Of a DNA stretch of 58,871 nt, positions 56,316 to 58,871 are shown one piece after another; positions within the stretch are counted from its first letter, which is position 1, and each line of letters begins with the position of its first letter. Position numbers and translations under genes: made by a program. The stretch is from Thiothrix sp. (lineage in GTDB: Bacteria; Pseudomonadota; Gammaproteobacteria; Thiotrichales; Thiotrichaceae). The notes beneath the pieces are model-generated. The model made no database searches and was not told the origin of the DNA. It saw nothing but the letters and a program-made list of their open reading frames with translations. The stretch spans positions 1 through 58,871 of the forward strand of contig JAGRJD010000032.1 in assembly GCA_020442915.1 (NCBI GenBank). The letters are read 5' to 3'.

Positions 56316-57272
56316 ATGGAAATGATAGAAAATCATACTATTATAAGCAAATTTGATGAAAACTCACGCATTGTGGTAACTGAAAGCGACACATTATCAA
56401 CACTAAAGAGCCTCCCCAACTCAAAATTTAAACTTGCCGTCTCCTCTCCTCCATACAACCTTGGCAAAGAATATGAGAAACAAATTGAGTTACAGCATTA
56501 CCTTGATTGGCAAACAGAAATAATAAAAGAACTTTCAAGGATTACTTCAGATAATGGGAGCATAGTTTGGCAAGTTGGCAATTTTGTAGACAACGGTGAA
56601 GTGTATCCTCTTGATATTCATTTCTATCCGATTTTTAAGGCACTAGGGTTACAATTAAGAAATAGAATTGTTTGGCATTTTGATCATGGTCTTCATGCTT
56701 CAAAAAGATTCTCTGGACGATATGAGACTTTGCTTTGGTTTACTAAGTCAAAAGAGTATACATTCAATTTAGACCCAGTAAGAGTGCCATCTAAATATCC
56801 TGGGAAGTTACATTACAAAGGAGATAAAAAAGGTCAACCAAGTGGAAATCCACTTGGAAAGAATCCTTCTGACTACTGGTCAATAATAGCCAAAGAATGG
56901 GATAACGGCATTATTGATATACCGAATGTTAAATCGAATCATCCTGAAAAAACAGATCATCCATGCCAATTCCCTATAGAATTAATTGAGAGATGTGTAC
57001 TTGCATTAACTAACGAAGATGATTGGGTTATAGACCCATTTGGTGGTGTAGGCTCTAGTTTGATAGCAGCTATCAAAAATGAACGAAGAGGAATGATGAT
57101 TGACCGTGATCCTCAATACATTAGTATTGCAAAAGATAGAGTTCGTGCATTTCAAAGTGGTTCATTAAAAATGCGACCTCTAGGCAAGCCTGTACATAAA
57201 CCAACAGGAAAAGAAAAGGTAGCACAAATGCCGTCAGAATGGCTTGATAGGAAACAGGAGAGATTAATTTGA
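56316..57272 (+). CDS. Type II DNA methyltransferase (beta class, probable N4-cytosine)
   Basis: 318 residues from ATG 56316. Motif IV SSPPYNLGK (44-51) comes early and the SAM motif I DPFGGVGSS (240-248) late, the beta-class order. The SPPY form suggests N4-cytosine methylation. The central target-recognition area includes HFDHGLHASKRFSGRYETLLWF. The partner gene overlaps its end by 2-4 nt and belongs to the BglII/BstYI endonuclease family; known BglII-type methylases are N4-cytosine, which fits. It protects the host against the endonuclease. The start could be ATG 56322 (GGGA 8 nt upstream) or ATG 56238 inside the attC. AT-rich. Confidence 0.87.
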   Translation: MEMIENHTIISKFDENSRIVVTESDTLSTLKSLPNSKFKLAVSSPPYNLGKEYEKQIELQHYLDWQTEIIKELSRITSDNGSIVWQVGNFVDNGEVYPLDIHFYPIFKALGLQLRNRIVWHFDHGLHASKRFSGRYETLLWFTKSKEYTFNLDPVRVPSKYPGKLHYKGDKKGQPSGNPLGKNPSDYWSIIAKEWDNGIIDIPNVKSNHPEKTDHPCQFPIELIERCVLALTNEDDWVIDPFGGVGSSLIAAIKNERRGMMIDRDPQYISIAKDRVRAFQSGSLKMRPLGKPVHKPTGKEKVAQMPSEWLDRKQERLI

Positions 57273-57856
57273 AGATTGTAGCTACATATGACTTTAATGG
57301 CGGAAAAGCCGCAGTTCAAAATAAATATGCGGCAGAGTTTGTCCAAATTCAATCTGTGATAGCTGCTATTGATGCAAGTCTTTACAAGACAAAAGAAAGC
57401 ACAGAAAAAACAATGATGGGAAAAATGCTATTTTCTCCGATGGAATTAAATAAAGCATTTAAGCGTGAGTTTGCAAAATCCGAAAATGGCGGATGGTCAA
57501 ACCACAAAGTTTTATGTGATTATAGTTATGGTGAATATACACAGGACTATATAAAATCCCAAAACTCTCGTGATCAACCATTTAGAGATATGGATTTTGT
57601 TAAACCAAATACAAAACTGGGGATTGAAGTCCAATTTGGAAAATATGCATTTATGGTTTATAACGTCTGTGCAAAAATGACGATTTTTAGCAATATGGGT
57701 GTGATAGATACAGGAATAGAGATTGTCCCAGTAAAGAATTTTGCAGATGAGATGAGTACAGGTGTTTCTTACTTTGAACAGTTTGCATGGGATTTACAGC
57801 ACAGAGGAACATCCGATATAGATATTCCTGTTCTTATTTTGGGTATTGATGCTTAA
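57269..57856 (+). CDS. BglII/BstYI-type restriction endonuclease
   Basis: 195 residues. FNGGK and KTMMGKMLFSPMELNKAFK near the start, and IEVQFGKYAFMVYNVCAKM in the centre, match the BglII/BstYI family, in which E and Q of the ExQ motif (E120, Q122) and an acid upstream (about D109) bind the metals. The insert between D and E looks two residues longer than in BglII. Family members cut GATC-centred hexamers (AGATCT, RGATCY); the exact site is not predictable. The TTG start at 57269 has AGGAG 8 nt before it and overlaps the methylase stop, ensuring co-expression. Confidence 0.85.
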   Translation: MKIVATYDFNGGKAAVQNKYAAEFVQIQSVIAAIDASLYKTKESTEKTMMGKMLFSPMELNKAFKREFAKSENGGWSNHKVLCDYSYGEYTQDYIKSQNSRDQPFRDMDFVKPNTKLGIEVQFGKYAFMVYNVCAKMTIFSNMGVIDTGIEIVPVKNFADEMSTGVSYFEQFAWDLQHRGTSDIDIPVLILGIDA

Positions 57857-57861
57857 TAAAA

Positions 57862-57888
57862 GCATAACGAGTGGTTCGACGACTCATC
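57862..57888 (+). other. Possible truncated attC after the restriction gene
   Basis: GCATAACGAGTGGTTCGACG starts 6 nt after the endonuclease stop and looks like the left half (R-box GCATAAC, then an L-box) of an attC. The complementary right half (ending GTTATGC) is not found downstream before an IS-like scar. If real, the site was cut by later rearrangement. Confidence 0.4.
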
Positions 57889-57990
57889 CAGAATATACCT
57901 TTCGTCAGAACAATAATTTATTCTTCACGTTCGTCAAATTTTGCGAGCTACTATTAAAGAGTAACTAAACCTTATAGAAAGGAATCAGTC

Positions 57991-58161
57991 ATGGAAAAAA
58001 TCAATGGATATGGGAGGGCCCCCTGTGTCAGGATAGTTGTCGCGTCCATCGATTTTGAAATGCAGTCAATCAGGGGACGGCAAGTGAGAGAGCAATGCCG
58101 CGTTATAGCGAGGAATTCAAAGAACAAGCCGTACAGAACCGAAAAGCTGTTTGGCAAGTAA
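57991..58161 (+). pseudogene. Truncated reading frame joined to an IS3-type transposase start
   Basis: ATG 57991 has a good AAAGGA site and codes MEKINGYG, then changes into sequence that looks like an IS end (CCCTGTGTCAGGATAGTTG from about 58021). In another frame ATG 58095 codes MPRYSEEFKEQAVQ, the start of IS3-family OrfA proteins, which ends after about 15 residues at the next cassette gene. So a broken cassette gene is fused to the first ~140 bp of an insertion sequence whose rest is gone. Confidence 0.55.
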
Positions 58162-58162
58162 T

Positions 58163-58606
58163 ATGTTTACTAAAATACCCCTCTTTCTGATGCTCATATT
58201 AAGCGTTGTTGGATGCAGTCGTGGAGCCTTACAAGGTTCAGAGAAAGATTTAGGCAATGGTTTTGTTCTGTATTATATAACTGATACAGGAAAACGAATT
58301 GAATATGAAGGAAACAAAGGAGAGAGCTACACTGTGGTAAGTAATACAGTAGATGGATTCTACAATAATAATGATTATATTTTTGCAATCAGAAATCCTT
58401 CAGACAATGCAAAATTAGATACTTCATATGAGGAACGATACAATAAACCTTGTGAATTCATTATGATTAACAAGAATACTCATGAGCAACACAAATTTTC
58501 TGGATGGAATGATTTTGTTGTGGCTCTAGAAGAAAAATCTATAAATATATCTAATCTTTCCTTCACTTTTGAGAAGGAAGATGAAAGATCATGTCGCCCA
58601 AAGTGA
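58163..58606 (+). CDS. Small lipoprotein of unknown function
   Basis: 147 residues. Lipoprotein signal FTKIPLFLMLILSVVGC with cysteine at about 20, then a mostly beta-strand, Asn/Lys/Glu-rich mature part (NGFVLYYITDTGKRIEYEGNKG, YNKPCEFIMINKNTHEQHKF). AT-rich composition like other cassette genes. The start is weak (no clear Shine-Dalgarno), possibly because the upstream IS scar replaced its normal leader. Family not recognised. Confidence 0.7.
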   Translation: MFTKIPLFLMLILSVVGCSRGALQGSEKDLGNGFVLYYITDTGKRIEYEGNKGESYTVVSNTVDGFYNNNDYIFAIRNPSDNAKLDTSYEERYNKPCEFIMINKNTHEQHKFSGWNDFVVALEEKSINISNLSFTFEKEDERSCRPK

Positions 58607-58633
58607 TTGTTTTGATGGGTCTTTTATTAATTG

Positions 58634-58677
58634 CCAACAAGACGCTTCACCGGACAAGCCGGTGAGCTTAGCGTTCT
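58634..58677 (+). other. Short attC-like hairpin between cassette-type genes
   Basis: AAC at 58636 and GTT at 58673 bracket ACGC / GCGT and TCACCGG / CCGGTGA with a five-base loop. The layout resembles an attC but is shorter than usual, and the boxes fit the consensus poorly. Confidence 0.25.
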
Positions 58678-58699
58678 CCCAAAAAAATTACTACCGAAT

Positions 58700-58871
58700 A
58701 TGCCAACAAAAGCCGAATTTGAAACCTCTCTAAAAACCTTCGCCGAGACACTGACGAAGCATGTCAGCACCGATGACGGTCAATGGACGGTAAAAGGCTT
58801 CATCGATACCTTCCGTAACATTTACACGATCTCATCTGACACCAAGATTGTCAAGACCCGAGTGATCAAAG
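58700..58871 (+). CDS. Start of a possible EcoRV-like type II restriction endonuclease (3' truncated)
   Basis: 57 codons are visible before the window ends (MPTKAEFETSLKTFAETL.., VKGFIDTFRNIYTISSDTKIV). The NIYTISSDTKIV stretch resembles the KIYPLGSDTKVLS segment of EcoRV, where the Asp and Lys lie near the active site. The next residues (KTRVIK) do not continue the match, so a frameshift or a different family is possible. No Shine-Dalgarno is evident. GC content is higher than in the neighbouring cassette genes. Confidence 0.4.
   Translation, partial: MPTKAEFETSLKTFAETLTKHVSTDDGQWTVKGFIDTFRNIYTISSDTKIVKTRVIK

Overview
This 58.9 kb window looks like the chromosome of a heterotrophic gammaproteobacterium. 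Most of it is GC-rich (I judge high fifties percent). It carries a RibB whose GTP cyclohydrolase half is degenerate, a yggS-pilT-pilU block, tpm, YfdX and a Gram-negative porin. I cannot name the genus from the sequence alone. The last ~3 kb (from about 55.7 kb) is clearly AT-richer and has the character of transferred DNA. I see no tRNA, rRNA or CRISPR array.

Layout. (1) 1-2581: two consecutive paralogous extracellular-type proteins, the first cut by the window edge. They share a C-terminal GDPHF (VWD-like) domain behind Ala/Pro/Thr-Pro repeats; the second also has RTX-type Gly/Asp repeats. (2) 2.8-7.1 kb: HAD phosphatase, DHH phosphoesterase, SnoaL-like protein, BenE transporter and EamA exporter. 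(3) 7.1-11.8 kb: a 1546-residue secreted multidomain protein (three GEVED modules, an SdrD-B-like module, a DUF11-like C-terminus). (4) 12.1-14.9 kb: DUF1461 membrane protein, then ribB-ribH-nusB. (5) 15-25.6 kb: amidohydrolase, serS, GreA/B-like protein, SulP transporter, CoA-transferase, YfdX protein, lipoprotein, GarR-type dehydrogenase and M20 amidohydrolase. (6) 25.65-25.97 kb: a decayed IS5-type transposase.

(7) 26.1-38.3 kb: eight tightly packed minus-strand genes, soxB-soxD-soxA-soxG, a NuoE/NuoF-like formate dehydrogenase subunit, the formate dehydrogenase alpha subunit, fhs and a folD-like gene. Together they can demethylate sarcosine to glycine and take the methyl carbon through methylene-, methenyl- and formyl-tetrahydrofolate to formate and CO2, with NADH and probably ATP gained. 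A divergent GlxA/GbdR-type activator gene flanks the cluster. Two subunits deviate from family rules: the FolD-like protein lacks the catalytic lysine and SoxD lacks its zinc cysteines.

(8) 39.5-47.2 kb: a porin, then a MerR regulator with a perfect 16-bp palindrome in front of it and a four-gene beta-oxidation operon (thiolase, FadN-type fusion, acyl-CoA dehydrogenase, hydratase/isomerase). (9) 47.3-54.7 kb: DUF4124 protein, YggS, three tandem PilT-type motor ATPases, bioD, a tpm gene with one in-frame UAG, and a GAF/winged-helix regulator. (10) 55.3-58.9 kb: an integron-cassette-like tail with a VOC protein, an attC-like site, a BglII/BstYI-type restriction-modification pair, a possible truncated attC, an IS3-type scar, a small lipoprotein and the start of a possible EcoRV-like endonuclease. 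No integrase gene is visible, so this resembles an attC cluster lacking an integrase.
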